A DNA stretch of 64,000 bases from Eledone cirrhosa (lineage: Eukaryota > Mollusca > Cephalopoda > Octopoda > Eledonidae). The notes beneath the pieces were generated by a model. The model did not search any database and was not told the DNA's origin. It worked only from the letters and a program-made list of their open reading frames with translations. Positions within the stretch are counted from its first letter, which is position 1. Each line of letters starts with the position of its first letter. This document shows, in pieces, positions 29,901 to 40,014 of this stretch. The position numbers and the translations under genes are program-made. The DNA lies in assembly GCA_964016885.1 (NCBI GenBank), contig OZ024742.1:4660457-4724456 (forward strand), written 5' to 3'.

Positions 29901-32900
29901 TGGTATAGTAGTTATAGTTATGTGGTATAGTAGTTATAGTTATGTTGTATAGTAGTTATAGTTATGTGGTATAGTAGTCATAGTTATGTGGTATGGTAGT
30001 TATATGTATGTGGTATAGTAGTTATAGTCACATGGTATAGTAGTTATAGTTATGTGGTATAGTAGTTATAGTTATGTGGTATAGTAGTTATAGTTATGTG
30101 GTATAGTAGTCATAGTTATGTGGTATGGTAGTTATATGTATGTGGTATAGTAGTTATAGTCACATGGTATAGTAGTTATAGTTATGTGGTATAGTAGTTA
30201 TAGTTATGTGGTATAGTAGTTATAGTTATGTGGTATAGTAGTTATAGTCAGATGGTATAGTAGTTATAGTTATGTGGTATAGTAGTTATAGTTATGTTGT
30301 ATAGTAGTTATAGTTATATGGTATAGTAGTCATAGTTATGTGGTATAGTAGTTATAGTTAAGTGGTATAGTAGTTATAATTATGTGGTATAGTAGCTATC
30401 GTCAGATGGTATAGTAGTTATAGTTATGTGGTATAGTAGTTATCGTCAGATGGTATAGTAGTTATAGTTATTTGATATAGTAATTATAGTTATGTGGTAT
30501 AGTAGTTATAGTTATGTGGTATAGTAGTCATAGTCAGATGGTATACTAGTTATAGTTATTTGGTATAGTAGTTATAGTTGTGTGGTGTAGTAGTTATAGT
30601 TATGTGGTATAGTAGTTATATTTATGTTGTATAGTAGTTATAGTTATGTGGTATAGTAGTCATAGTTATGTGGTATAGTAGTTATATGTATGTGGTATAG
30701 TAGTTATATTCACATGGTATAGTAGTTATAGTTATGTGGTATAGTAGTTATAGTTATGTGGTATAGTAGTCATAGTTATGTGGTATAGTAGTTATAGTTA
30801 TGTGGTATAGTACTTATAGATATGTTGTATAGTAGTTATAATTATGTGGTATAGTAGTTATAGTTATGTGGTATAGTAGTTATATTTATGTGGTATAGTA
30901 GTCATAGTCAGATGGTATAGTAGTTATAGTTATGTGGTATAGTAGTTATAGTTATGTTGTATAGTAGTTATAGTTATGTGGTATAGTAGTCATAGTCAGA
31001 TGGTATAGTAGCTATAGTCAGATTGTATAGCAGTTATAGTTATGTTGTATAGTAGCCATAGTTATGCTGTATAGTAGTTATAGTTATGTGGTATAGTAGT
31101 TATAATTATGTGGTATAGTAGTCATAGTTATGTGGTATAGTAGTTATAGTTATGTGGTATAGTAGTTATAGTTATGTGATATAGTAGTTATAGTTATGTG
31201 GTATAGTAGTTATAGTTATGTGGTATAGTAGTTATAGTTATGTGGTATAGTAGTTATAGTTATGTGATTTAGTAGTCATAGTTATGTGGTATAGTAGTTA
31301 TGGTTATGTCGTATAGTAGTTATAGTCAGATGGTATAGTAGTTATAGTTATGTGCTATAGTAGTCATAGTTATGTGGTATATTAGTCATAGTTATGTTGT
31401 ATAGTAGTTATAGTTATGTGGTATAGTAGTCGTAGTTAAGTGGTATAGTAGTTACAGTTATGTTATATAGTAGTTATAGTCATATGATATAGTAGTTATA
31501 GTTATGTGGTATAGTAGTTATGGTTATGTGGTATAGTAGTCATAGTCAGATGGTGTAGTAGTTATAGTTATGTGGTATAGTAGTCATAGTTATGTGGTAT
31601 AGTAGTTATAGTTATGTGGTATAGTAGTCATAGTTGTGTGGTGTAGTATTTATAGTTATGTGGTATAGTAGTTATCTTTAGGTTGTATAGTAGTTATAGT
31701 TATGTGGTAGAGTAGTTATAGTTATGTGGTATAGTAGTTATAGTTATGGGGTATAGTAGTTATAGTTATGTTGTATAGTAGTTATAGTTATGTGGTATAG
31801 TAGTCATAGTTATGTGGTATAGTAGTTATATGTATGTGGTATAGTAGTTATAGTCACCTGGTATAGTAGTTATAGTTATGTGGTATAGTAGTTATAGTTA
31901 TGTGGTATAGTAGTTATATTTATTTGGTATAGTAGCTATCGTCAGATGGTATAGTAGTTAAAGTTATGTGGTATAGTAGTTATAGTCAGATGGTATAGTA
32001 GTTATAGTTATGTGGTATATTAGTCATAGTCAGATGGTATAGTAGTTATAGTCAGATGGTATAGTAGTTATAGTTATTTGGTATAGTAGTTATAGTTATG
32101 TGGTATAGTAGTTGTAGTTATGTGGTATAGTAGTTATAGTTATGTTGTATAGTAGTTATAGTTATGTGGTATAGTAGTCATAGTTATGTGGTATAGTAGT
32201 TATATGTATGTGGTATAGTAGTTATAGTCACATGGTATAGTAGTTATAGTTATGTGGTATTATAGTTATAGTTATGTGGTATAGTAGTTATAGTTATGTG
32301 GTATAGTAGCTATCGTCAGATGGTATAGTAGTTATACTTATGTGGTATAGTAGTTATAGTCAAATGGTATAGTAGTTATAGTTATGTGGTATAGTAGTTA
32401 TAGTTATGTTGTATAGTAGTTATAGTTATATGGTATAGTAGTCATAGTTATGTGGTATAGTAGTTATAGTTATGTGGTATAGTAGTTATAATTATGTGGT
32501 ATAGTAGCTATCGTCAGATGGTATAGTAGTTATAGTTATGTGGTATAGTAGTTATCGTCAGATGGTATAGTAGTTATAGTTATGTGGTATAGTAGTTATA
32601 GTTATTTGATATAGTAATTATAGTTATGTGGTATAGTAGTTATAGTTATGTGGTATAGTAGTCATAGTCAGATGGTATACTAGTTATAGTTATTTGGTAT
32701 AGTAGTTATAGTTATGTGGTATAGTCGTTATAGTTATGTGGTATATTAGTCATAGTTAGATGGTATAGTAGTTATAGTCAGATGGTAAAGTAGTTAAAGT
32801 TATGTGGTATAGTAGTTATAGTTATGTGGTATAGTAGTTATAGTTATGTGGTATAGTAGTTATAGTTATGTGGTATAGTAGCTATCGTCAGATGGTTTAG

Positions 32901-34294
32901 TAGTTATAATTATGTGGTATAGTAGTTATAGTCAGATGGTATAGTAGTTATAATTATGTGGTATAGTAGTTATAGTCAGATGGTATAGTAGTTATAATTA
33001 TGTGGCATAGTAGTTATAGTTATGTGGTATAGTAGTTATAAATATGTTGTATAGTAGTTATGTCGTATAGTAGTCATAGTTATGTGGTATAGTAGTTATA
33101 GTTATGTGGTATAGTAGTTATAGTTATGTGGTATAGTAGTTATAGTTATGTGGTATAGTAGTTATAGTTTTGTGATATAGTATTTATAGTTATGTGGTAC
33201 AGTAGTTATAGTTATGTGGTATAGTAGTTATAGTCCGATGGTAAAGTAGTTATAGTTATGTGCTATAGTAGTCATAGTTATGTGGTATAGTAGTTATAGT
33301 TATGTGCTATAGTAGTCATAGTCATGTCGTATAGTAGTTATAGTTATGTGGTAGTGTAGTTATAGTTATGTGCTATAGTAGTTATAGTTATGTGGTATAG
33401 TAGTCATAGTTATGTGGTATAGTAGTTATAGTTATGTGGTATAGTACTTATAGTTATGTTGTATAGTAGTTATAATTATGTGGTATAGTAGTTATAGTTA
33501 TGTGGTATAGTAGTTATATTTATGTGGTATAGTAGTCATAGTCAGATGGTATAGTAGTTATAGTTATGTGGTATAGTAGTTATACTTATGTTGTATAGTA
33601 GTTATAGTTATGTGGTATAGTAGTCATAGTCAGATGGTATAGTAGCTATAGTCAGATGGTATAGCAGTTATAGTTATGTTGTATAGTAGCCATAGTTATG
33701 TTGTATAGTAGTTATAGTTATGTGGTATAGTAGTTATAATTATGTGGTATAGTAGTCATAGTTATGTGGTATAGTAGTTATAGTTATGTGGTATAGTAGT
33801 TATAGTTATGTGATATAATAGTCATAGTTATGTGGTATAGAAGTTATAGTTATGTGGTATAGTAGTTATAGTTATGTGATATAGTAGTTATAGTTATGTG
33901 GTATAGTAGTTATAGTTATGTGGTATAGTAGTCATAGTTATGTGGTATAGTAGTTATAGTTATGTGGTATAGTACTTATAGTTATGTTGTATAGTAGTTA
34001 TAATTATGTGGTATAGTTGTTATAGTTATGTGGTATAGTAGTCATAGTTATGTGGTATAGTAGTTATAGTCAGCTGGTATAGTAGTTATAGTTATGTGAT
34101 ATAGTAGTATAGTAAGGTGGTATAGTAATTATAGTTATGTGGTATAGTAGTTATAGTTATGTGGTATAGTAGTCATACATAGTCAAGTGGTATAGTAGTT
34201 ATCGTTATATGGTAGAGTAGTTAGAATTATGTGGTATACTAATTATAGTTTTGTGGTATAGTATTTATAGTCAGACGGTATAGTAGTTATAGTG

Positions 34295-34641
34295 AGGAGA
34301 TATATCGAATCTGACATGAGAAGAACCATGAATCACAGCGAGATACAGCAGCAGTTTCCGCTATTACACCTGCGATTATGTTAAGTATAATTAATCAAAC
34401 AGTAACATAGATGAGCCTCCACCTCTATTCTCCAAATTAATTAATTAAACAATAACCTATTTTGTTAATAACCCACTGTTAGACATCTTCATTTCTGGCA
34501 AATCACCGCAGTCATTTGTATTTCAGGAATTCTGTTATAAATTCTTAGATGGAGTGGATACTGCTTGCTCAGAATTATAATTTTAAAAGCCACTCTTAAC
34601 CACAATGAGATATTTAAGTAAATTACCGTGCGACCTGTTAT
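34295..34641. other. Short unique AT-rich spacer after the satellite
   Basis: The repeat ends abruptly after a last recognisable TATAGT and is followed by ordinary AT-rich sequence. I see no coding signal or known repeat in it. Confidence 0.6.
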
Positions 34642-34872
34642 TATTATTTATACATTCATACAAGTGTAGTGGATTGGCAGTATCAGTAGAGCGTCAGACA
34701 CCATGTTTTGTAGCATAGAGATATGGCCCTTTACGTTCTGAGTTCAAATCCCGCCGGCGTTAACTTTTCCCTTTCATCCTTACGGGGTCGATAAAATAAA
34801 GCATCAGTAATTCACGGAGGTAATTGCTGGCCTTGTACCTAAAGTAGAAACAAGTATTATTTATACATTCAT
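34642..34872 (+). mobile_element. tRNA-derived SINE (cephalopod OR/OK type) with 18-bp target-site duplication
   Basis: The body (about 34,660-34,854) starts with a tRNA-like head, 'ggattggcagtatcagtag', and has a B-box-like GAGTTCAAATCCCGCC near 34,740-34,755. The family block with CCTTACGGGGTCGATAAAAT follows, then a tail 'ttgctggccttgtacc...agtagaaacaag'. Both flanks carry the perfect direct repeat tattatttatacattcat, at 34,642-34,659 and 34,855-34,872. That repeat is the footprint of LINE-driven insertion and shows that this copy is complete. Confidence 0.92.
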
Positions 34873-34879
34873 TACTGGC

Positions 34880-35095
34880 ACCCCATTGGTTACGACTATG
34901 AGTGTTCCAGTTGATGAGTGTTACAGATCTGCGTGCTGCAATAGTCGACCGAGGACTCTCGAGTTCGATCTTTGTCAACACCACACCACCGTCTCAAGGC
35001 ATCGGGTGATTCAAGAAGAAGAAGATTACTTATCGGCGTCGTCGTTGTTATAGTTGTTGTAGAATGTTGTTGATAATAAATTGTATGCCACACAT
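34880..35095. other. Unassigned stretch, possible SINE fragment
   Basis: The segment 'gactatgagtgttccagttgatgag' region near 34,889-34,915 resembles a repeat common in octopus genomes, but I could not delimit it. ORFs across this stretch have no recognisable protein family and are treated as chance. Confidence 0.3.
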
Positions 35096-35104
35096 TGGAT
35101 ACTT

Positions 35105-35370
35105 ATTGTAATAGTTAAACACTTTCAACGATGTTAAATTGTATAAAGTATGTTTTGTTGAGACGACAATAGTTGAAGAAATTTCGTGATGAAAGATAAT
35201 ATGACACTTTATGTTGTTGTTGTGGAAGTATTTGGAAACATTTAGTGAGGAAAATAATATGAAACATATTGTGTTGGTCTAGCAAGACTTGGAGACTTTT
35301 GATAGGGATATAGCTAAATTATGTAGAATATATTGTGTTGGTCTAGAAATACTTGGAGATTATTGATGTA
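35105..35370 (+). repeat. Degenerate minisatellite, unit about 60-64 bp
   Basis: About four diverged units each contain a TTGTTG or GTGTTGGTCTAG motif, then a 'cttggaga' or 'tttggaaa' block and an 'aatatga' or 'aatatatt' end. The clearest pair starts at 35,271 and 35,335, 64 bases apart. Earlier units near 35,151 and 35,212 are more diverged. Confidence 0.6.
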
Positions 35371-35975
35371 GACACCTCTGGCACCTGATATATATTTATC
35401 AAAGAACCATCGAGAAAACTCTATGCGTCACCAGAACCTTTAGGCATAGCAGCAGTATTTCCATCAAACCGCACTGTATTATATTAAATTTTAAAACGAT
35501 ACATTAAAGCTATATTATTATCCTTTCCTTATAAACTGTACCACATAATTATAAGTTGACACCACTTTATGTTTTGTACAACCACACGTAGTGGATAATA
35601 TCTTCATCCGGAAGTTGAACCCGAACTGAAACTGAATCACTGCCACAGTTTACACAGAATATCACCTCTCAGCATCACCTTTGGTTAGTCTTATAATATA
35701 TCTTCTAGACAATATGTCTGTACAAACATTCATGTTAAGAAGTGTAAATATTGGTATAAATTCGTGATGCCCATTACGTTTTATAAACACGAAACGTTGT
35801 CAGATTTCTGTACACACAAATATAGCCAGTACGTCGTTAGTATCTTGCTAAGCAAAATAAAAATGGTATCTGTTGACTTTAGATTTGAAAAATATTACGT
35901 TTTTCTCCGATAATTTAGCACCAAATATTAAAGGCAATATTTTATCTATTTCACATATTTACCAATAGATAATCT
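35371..35975. other. Gene-free AT-rich stretch
   Basis: I see no ORF with family resemblance, no SINE boxes and no tandem structure here. Confidence 0.5.
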
Positions 35976-35976
35976 T

Positions 35977-36068
35977 ATACATACATACATACATACATAC
36001 ATACATACATACATACATACATACATACATACATACATACATACATACATACATACATACATACATAC
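35977..36068. repeat. (CATA)n microsatellite
   Basis: About 23 uninterrupted tetranucleotides directly abut the 5' break of the retroelement coding fragment that follows. It may be the 3' tail of an earlier element insertion. Confidence 0.95.
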
Positions 36069-36470
36069 AGTCCCGATAATAAAAACATTAAAAGCTACAA
36101 CAATGTGGAAGACATCCATGTACATAATATGAAAGAGTACTGGTGGAATGTTCCAGTAAAAACCCCAATAAAATGCAGGCATAACAGACCAGATATTATG
36201 ATATGGGACAGGGAGAAGAAAACATGCACAGTAGTGGAAATTAGCTGCCCAGCAGATGCCAATATAATATCAAAGATTAGTGAAAAGGAGAATATTTATG
36301 CAGAACTGATGAGAAATCTGCAGATACTCCACCCTGATTACACCTTCAGATTTATGCCTATGATTATTGGGGCACTGGGATATGCTAGTAACTGCCTCAA
36401 TACAAATCTTGAGAAGCTAGGCTTCACAGGAACAGGAAGAACTCAACTAGTTAGGAAACTACAACAGTAA
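36066..36470 (+). pseudogene. C-terminal endonuclease-like fragment of a non-LTR retroelement
   Basis: The frame is open from the edge of the CATA repeat, so the apparent start (GTG at 36,105) is not a real start. This is a 5'-truncated coding end of about 134 codons. It carries a basic/cysteine KCRHNRPDI segment, then VVEISCPADANI and an EKENIYAEL helix. The order 'RPDI ... VVEIS.P ... EK..Y..L' matches the D...ExS/K arrangement of restriction-like endonuclease domains in R2-type non-LTR elements and related retroelement-derived proteins in molluscs. I infer that function from motif order; no enzyme core outside this piece is present. The stop at 36,468 is followed by a 3' UTR that recurs at 37,375, which supports a repeat element rather than a host gene. 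Confidence 0.65.
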
Positions 36471-36735
36471 AAATATGTAAAACATTCCAAAAATGTTGCA
36501 TCTAATAACTGCATATACACATGTACAGATACAAAGCATATACACATGCACACATACAACTCAAAACATACACATCCACACATACAATAACATTCATATC
36601 TACACATGCATGCATACATACATATCTACCTAATTGATGTTGCGTAAATTCCAATGAGAGAGTCTTGTGTCTATGTTAGAAACCTACTCTCTCTCTATTG
36701 GTAAAACTTTGTGAAATTATAAAACCAGAAGAACA
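36471..36735 (+). mobile_element. 3' UTR of the non-LTR element, copy 1
   Basis: This segment runs from the stop of the coding fragment to the start of the CATA tail. It is nearly identical to 37,375-37,640, for example in 'gtaaaacattcca', 'atgttgcatctaataactg', 'gagagagtcttgtgtctatg' and 'aaactttgtgaaattataaa'. The copies differ in small CA/CATA indels. Confidence 0.85.
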
Positions 36736-36942
36736 TACATACATACATACATACATACATACATACATACATACATACATACATACACACATACATACAT
36801 GCACACATGCATACATGTATTGATTCATACATACATGCATGCATGCATACATACATACATACATACACACACAAATACATACATACATACATACATACAT
36901 ACATACATACATACATACATACATACATGCATGCATACATAC

Positions 36943-36973
<31 letters not shown>

Positions 36974-36983
36974 CATACATACA

Positions 36984-37013
<30 letters not shown>
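36732..37013. repeat. (CATA)n tail with interruptions
   Basis: A tetranucleotide tract about 280 bases long, broken by GCATGCAT and CACA variants and a short unique patch near 36,815-36,830. It directly follows the element's 3' UTR, so it is most likely a simple-repeat 3' tail that has expanded. The long Tyr/Val/Cys/Met and His/Thr/Tyr reading frames across it are artefacts. Confidence 0.93.
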
Positions 37014-37017
<4 letters not shown>

Positions 37018-37374
37018 GTCAGTCAACGCGTCAGTCGCATATTTTGGTGTGGGAGACTATTCATTAAATTTAAGATGAATACTACCTCCGACAGTAATGC
37101 CACAACTACTAGTCATGTTGAATAACTGGGTATTCTTCTAACTATATCTACTGAAGACACCTTTTATTCGAATTCGTAGAGATATCCGACTAAATACATA
37201 ATTCATTTTACAAGGATTTGCTACAAACAACATGACTGAACACAACATCAACAACAACAACATTAAGGAAGTACCGAAAAAAAACAACGAAAAAGGTAAA
37301 CAAAATGTATTCAGTTGTAGCTACAGAAGAAACCGAAATTATAAATCGCATTTCTCTTGGAGTTGCGAAGTTAA
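37014..37374 (+). mobile_element. Possible 5' region of an internally deleted second retroelement copy
   Basis: This segment lies between the CATA tail of copy 1 and the 3' UTR of copy 2. It has no obvious match elsewhere in the window. Because it joins directly to the shared 3' UTR at 37,375, it may be the 5' end of the same element after a large internal deletion. Unrelated flanking sequence next to a 5'-truncated copy is an equal alternative. Confidence 0.35.
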
Positions 37375-37405
37375 TGTAAAACATTCCAAAAAATGTTGCA
37401 TCTAA
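37232..37405 (+). CDS. Short Asn-rich ORF reading into the retroelement 3' UTR
   Basis: A 57-codon ATG-to-TAA frame encodes an Asn/Lys-rich start (MTEHNINNNN), then a Cys/Arg/Tyr patch with VFSCSY and WSCEV. Its last seven codons lie in the repeated 3' UTR. The Cys/His spacing is loosely like a zinc-binding segment, as found at the N-terminus of some non-LTR ORFs, but it is too short to assign. If the internal-deletion reading is right, this would be the fused N-terminus. Low confidence. Confidence 0.25.
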   Translation: MTEHNINNNNIKEVPKKNNEKGKQNVFSCSYRRNRNYKSHFSWSCEVNVKHSKKCCI

Positions 37406-37650
37406 TAACTGTATATACACATGTACAGATACAAAGCATCTACACAAGCACACATACAGCTCAAAACATCCACATCCACACATACAATAACATCCATATC
37501 TACACATGCATGCATGCAGGCATGCATACATAATCTACCTAGTTGATGTTGTGTAAATTCCAATGAGAGAGTCTTGTGTCTATGTTAGAAACCGACTCTA
37601 TTCGTAAAACTTTGTGAAATTATAAATCCAGATGAACATACATACATCAA
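37375..37650 (+). mobile_element. 3' UTR of the non-LTR element, copy 2
   Basis: Near-identical to 36,474-36,740 and ending at the same point with only a short 'catacatacat' tail, unlike the 280-base tail of copy 1. This fixes the element's 3' end. Confidence 0.85.
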
Positions 37651-38960
37651 ATTTGGGTACAAACGAAAGAAAAGACCAATCGACACACAATGTGGAAGTT
37701 GAGAATATATTTTATCAATTTAACAGTTCTACATTTCCATCCTGTTTCGTGGCCGTAAATATGAGCAGCATTTCAGATACGATAAGAACAACTGGAATTT
37801 AAAATGGAGATAGAGGTAAACTGGCGTTTTAATAACACGTGATGTTTTCTTCGCTATGGCAACACTAGGTATTGAAACCTTGCCGTCAACAAGGTGGCGT
37901 CTGATTGTGCTGTAACAATAGCTCCAACAGAGTTGATAGGTTTTTGGTGGGGTGAAAGCGTTGCTATATAGTTAACCATATCCTAATGAAATTTGAAGTG
38001 TTAATGGTATTTGTGGTGGATAGTGTCTTGTAATGAGGGACAGGAAGATATTAAGCTATGTTTGTTGATACATCGACCCCAGGGCTGGGTTGATACATTA
38101 TTTATCGATCCAAAAGGAAAGAGCTGAAACGAATACCACAACGGATTTTATATGATACTCTAATTTCTCTGAAAAATTCGTCGCCATATTTGAATTGAAG
38201 AGAAATAAAAATCAGACGATTATTGTAGTTTGAATTTGAATAAATATTCAGTGGAGACATCACTATGGCTATATTTAGTTAATTATTATCAAGAGAGTAA
38301 ACCCTCTAGCAAATTCTCTCATTGACAAAAGATATAGAAACACTCAATAGAAATGAGGCTTTTATATTTTACAGTTGTATCTGAAACTGTGGCAGGCGGT
38401 TCTAGCTGTGATAGTGATGTCATCTTTATTTGACCTCTAGTAGAAACTCTGTGTGTAGCAATTGTCTGTCAAATATTTAACATCTTAAATGCATGACAGA
38501 CAAGCAACATTTACCAACTTCAGTAGTAATTCATTTCTTTATTTACGTCAAAACTATTTTTTATTTTAAAAAATCAATTTTGATTTCTGTCACGAACTCA
38601 CACAATATTTTTAATTGATAATTAAGTTGATCAATTATTCATATACAAATACCTATTGATTTCTTTGATGTCTTAATTCGTTTAGTAAGAAATGATGATT
38701 TTGTTAACATTTCTAATTGAATTTCTGTTAAAGAATTGCTTAATTTTCGGTTTATATATTTGTTAGAGTTTTTCTTTCAATACTAATTGAATGTTTGATT
38801 TTTTAACAACTCTTTTGATAGTTGTTGTTAAATATGGAATATATCAATGTTTGCGCTGGAACAGCAAATGTTATTTGACATCAAACTCTGAACATACAGA
38901 GGTAAACGACTTGGCTTCATTTCTCTGTTGGAGATCCTTCATGAAAGAGCTAAGTAAAAT
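37651..38960. other. Gene-free AT-rich stretch of 1.3 kb
   Basis: No ORF above background and no repeat boxes that I recognise. The 38,500-38,860 part is very AT-rich with runs of TTAATTG. Confidence 0.5.
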
Positions 38961-38974
38961 AAATTAAGGATTTC

Positions 38975-39240
38975 CCAAACCAGGGGCTCAGAAGCTCTGA
39001 GGTCGCCCTGATTTCCTTGGTGTTAAACGGCGGCGAGTTAACCCTCAGTTACCGCTACTGCTTCTGGTATTATATGTCGTTGCTGCTGATGGCCTTCATT
39101 TCTTTTCAACTGAGTGGACTGTAGCAGCGTGAACTGATATGTCTTGCTCAAGAAAACAACACGCCACCCGCTCAGAAATCGAACACATGACCTTTATATT
39201 CGTGAGCTGGACAGTAGATATCGCCTCGTTCTCTGTCCCA
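38975..39240 (-). mobile_element. Second type of tRNA-derived SINE, minus strand
   Basis: Read on the minus strand, this has GGTCATGTGTTCGATTTCTG (a B-box-like GTTCGATTTC), then GAGCAAGACATATCAGTTCAC and 'cagtccactcagttgaaaag'. That order, 'tRNA head - ttgagcaagaca...tcacg.tgct.cagtccactcagct', is a widespread molluscan SINE pattern distinct from the other SINEs here. The copy is diverged, and I did not find its target-site duplication. Confidence 0.65.
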
Positions 39241-39408
39241 AGATCAAATAAAGTGATATAGCATCGTTAAATCAATAAATTATTTCCCCAGCACCGAGTA
39301 AATATAGATTTAATCTGTTACAAGCATTTTAGTTAGATCCTCGATTTGAGGATACCTTCGTCGCATGGAGTTGATTGAAACTCACAAACAAGGGAATCAC
39401 TCCATCAT

Positions 39409-39622
39409 CTTGTAATAATTTTCTACTTTTTGGCACAAGGCCAGCAATTATTCCAGTGTATTACTGTTACTTCATTTTATCGACCCCGTAAGGATGAAAG
39501 GCAAAGTTAACCTCGGCGGGATTTGAACTCAGACCATAAATGGCCGTAACTCTTTGCTGCAAGGCATGGCGTCAAACCATCTACCGAGACTGCTAATCCA
39601 CCGCCCATCATCTTGTAATAAT
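39409..39622 (-). mobile_element. SINE trimer, copy 1 (minus strand)
   Basis: A full-length antisense copy of the family block: 'ggcacaaggccagcaatta', the GACCCCGTAAGGATGAAAGG core, a GATTTGAACTCAGACC B-box complement and a tRNA-like head 'ctaccgagactgctaatcc'. It is flanked by cttgtaataat at 39,409-39,419 and 39,612-39,622. Confidence 0.9.
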
Positions 39623-39817
39623 TGTTTCTACTTTTGGCACAAGGCCAGCAATTAATCCAGTGTATTACTGGTACTTTATTTTATCGACCCCGTAAGGATG
39701 AAAGGCAAAGTTAACCTCGGCGGATTTGAACTCAGAACGCAAAGGGCCATAACTATGCTGCAAAACATGGTGTCTGACCCTCTACCGATACTGCCAAACC
39801 ACTGCCCTTGTAATAAT
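39612..39817 (-). mobile_element. SINE trimer, copy 2 (minus strand)
   Basis: A second full copy in the same orientation directly follows copy 1 and is again bounded by cttgtaataat (39,612 and 39,807). It has one-base indels relative to copy 1 in the B-box part. Reading frames across it have no protein family. Confidence 0.9.
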
Positions 39818-40014
39818 TGTTTCTACTATTGGCACAAGGCCAGAAATTACCCAGTACATTACTGGTACTTTATTTTATCGACCCCGTAAGGATGAAAGGC
39901 AAAGTTAACCTCGGCGGGATTTGAACTCAGAATGGCAAGGGCCGTAACTCTATGCGTCAAAGCATGGCGTCCGACCCTCAACCGATACTGCCAATCCACT
40001 GCCCTTGTAATAAT
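39807..40014 (-). mobile_element. SINE trimer, copy 3 (minus strand)
   Basis: A third tandem copy, bounded by cttgtaataat at 39,807-39,817 and 40,004-40,014. The spacing of the four junctions is 203, 195 and 197 bases. Confidence 0.9.

Larger units (their letters stand above)
1..34294. repeat. 22-bp tandem satellite array, about 1,560 units
   Basis: The whole stretch is built of one 22-bp unit whose core reads GTGGTATAGTAG followed by TTATAG on the plus strand. Common variants are TTATAG to TCATAG, TATGTGG to CAGATGG, GTGCTAT, TTGTAT, GTATCTTAG and GTACAGTAG. The consensus is about 27% G, 27% A, 45% T and no C on the plus strand; C enters only through variants. The unit carries TAG on the plus strand and TAA on the minus strand. 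Because 22 is not a multiple of 3, every frame meets a stop within about 66 bases, which explains why no ORF exists here. The array continues past the left edge. No transposon, microsatellite or unique sequence interrupts it. Function unknown; satellite DNA is the safe call. Confidence 0.97.

Noticed and set aside
1..34294. CRISPR-like array or telomere repeat
   Set aside because: There are no spacers between units, the unit is 22 bp and directly contiguous, the genome is animal, and the unit is unlike TTAGGG.
1..34294. G-quadruplex-forming repeat
   Set aside because: The consensus unit has only GG dinucleotides and single Gs; no GGG runs were seen in normal units.
34660..34760. tRNA gene
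   Set aside because: The A- and B-box-like sequence belongs to a SINE head. The cloverleaf is not intact and the family block and tail follow. The same applies to all other SINE heads here.
36676..37125. Several long ORFs with Met-Tyr-Val-Cys or His-Thr-Tyr-Ile repeats on both strands
   Set aside because: They are translations of a CATA tetranucleotide microsatellite, which is open in several frames by composition.
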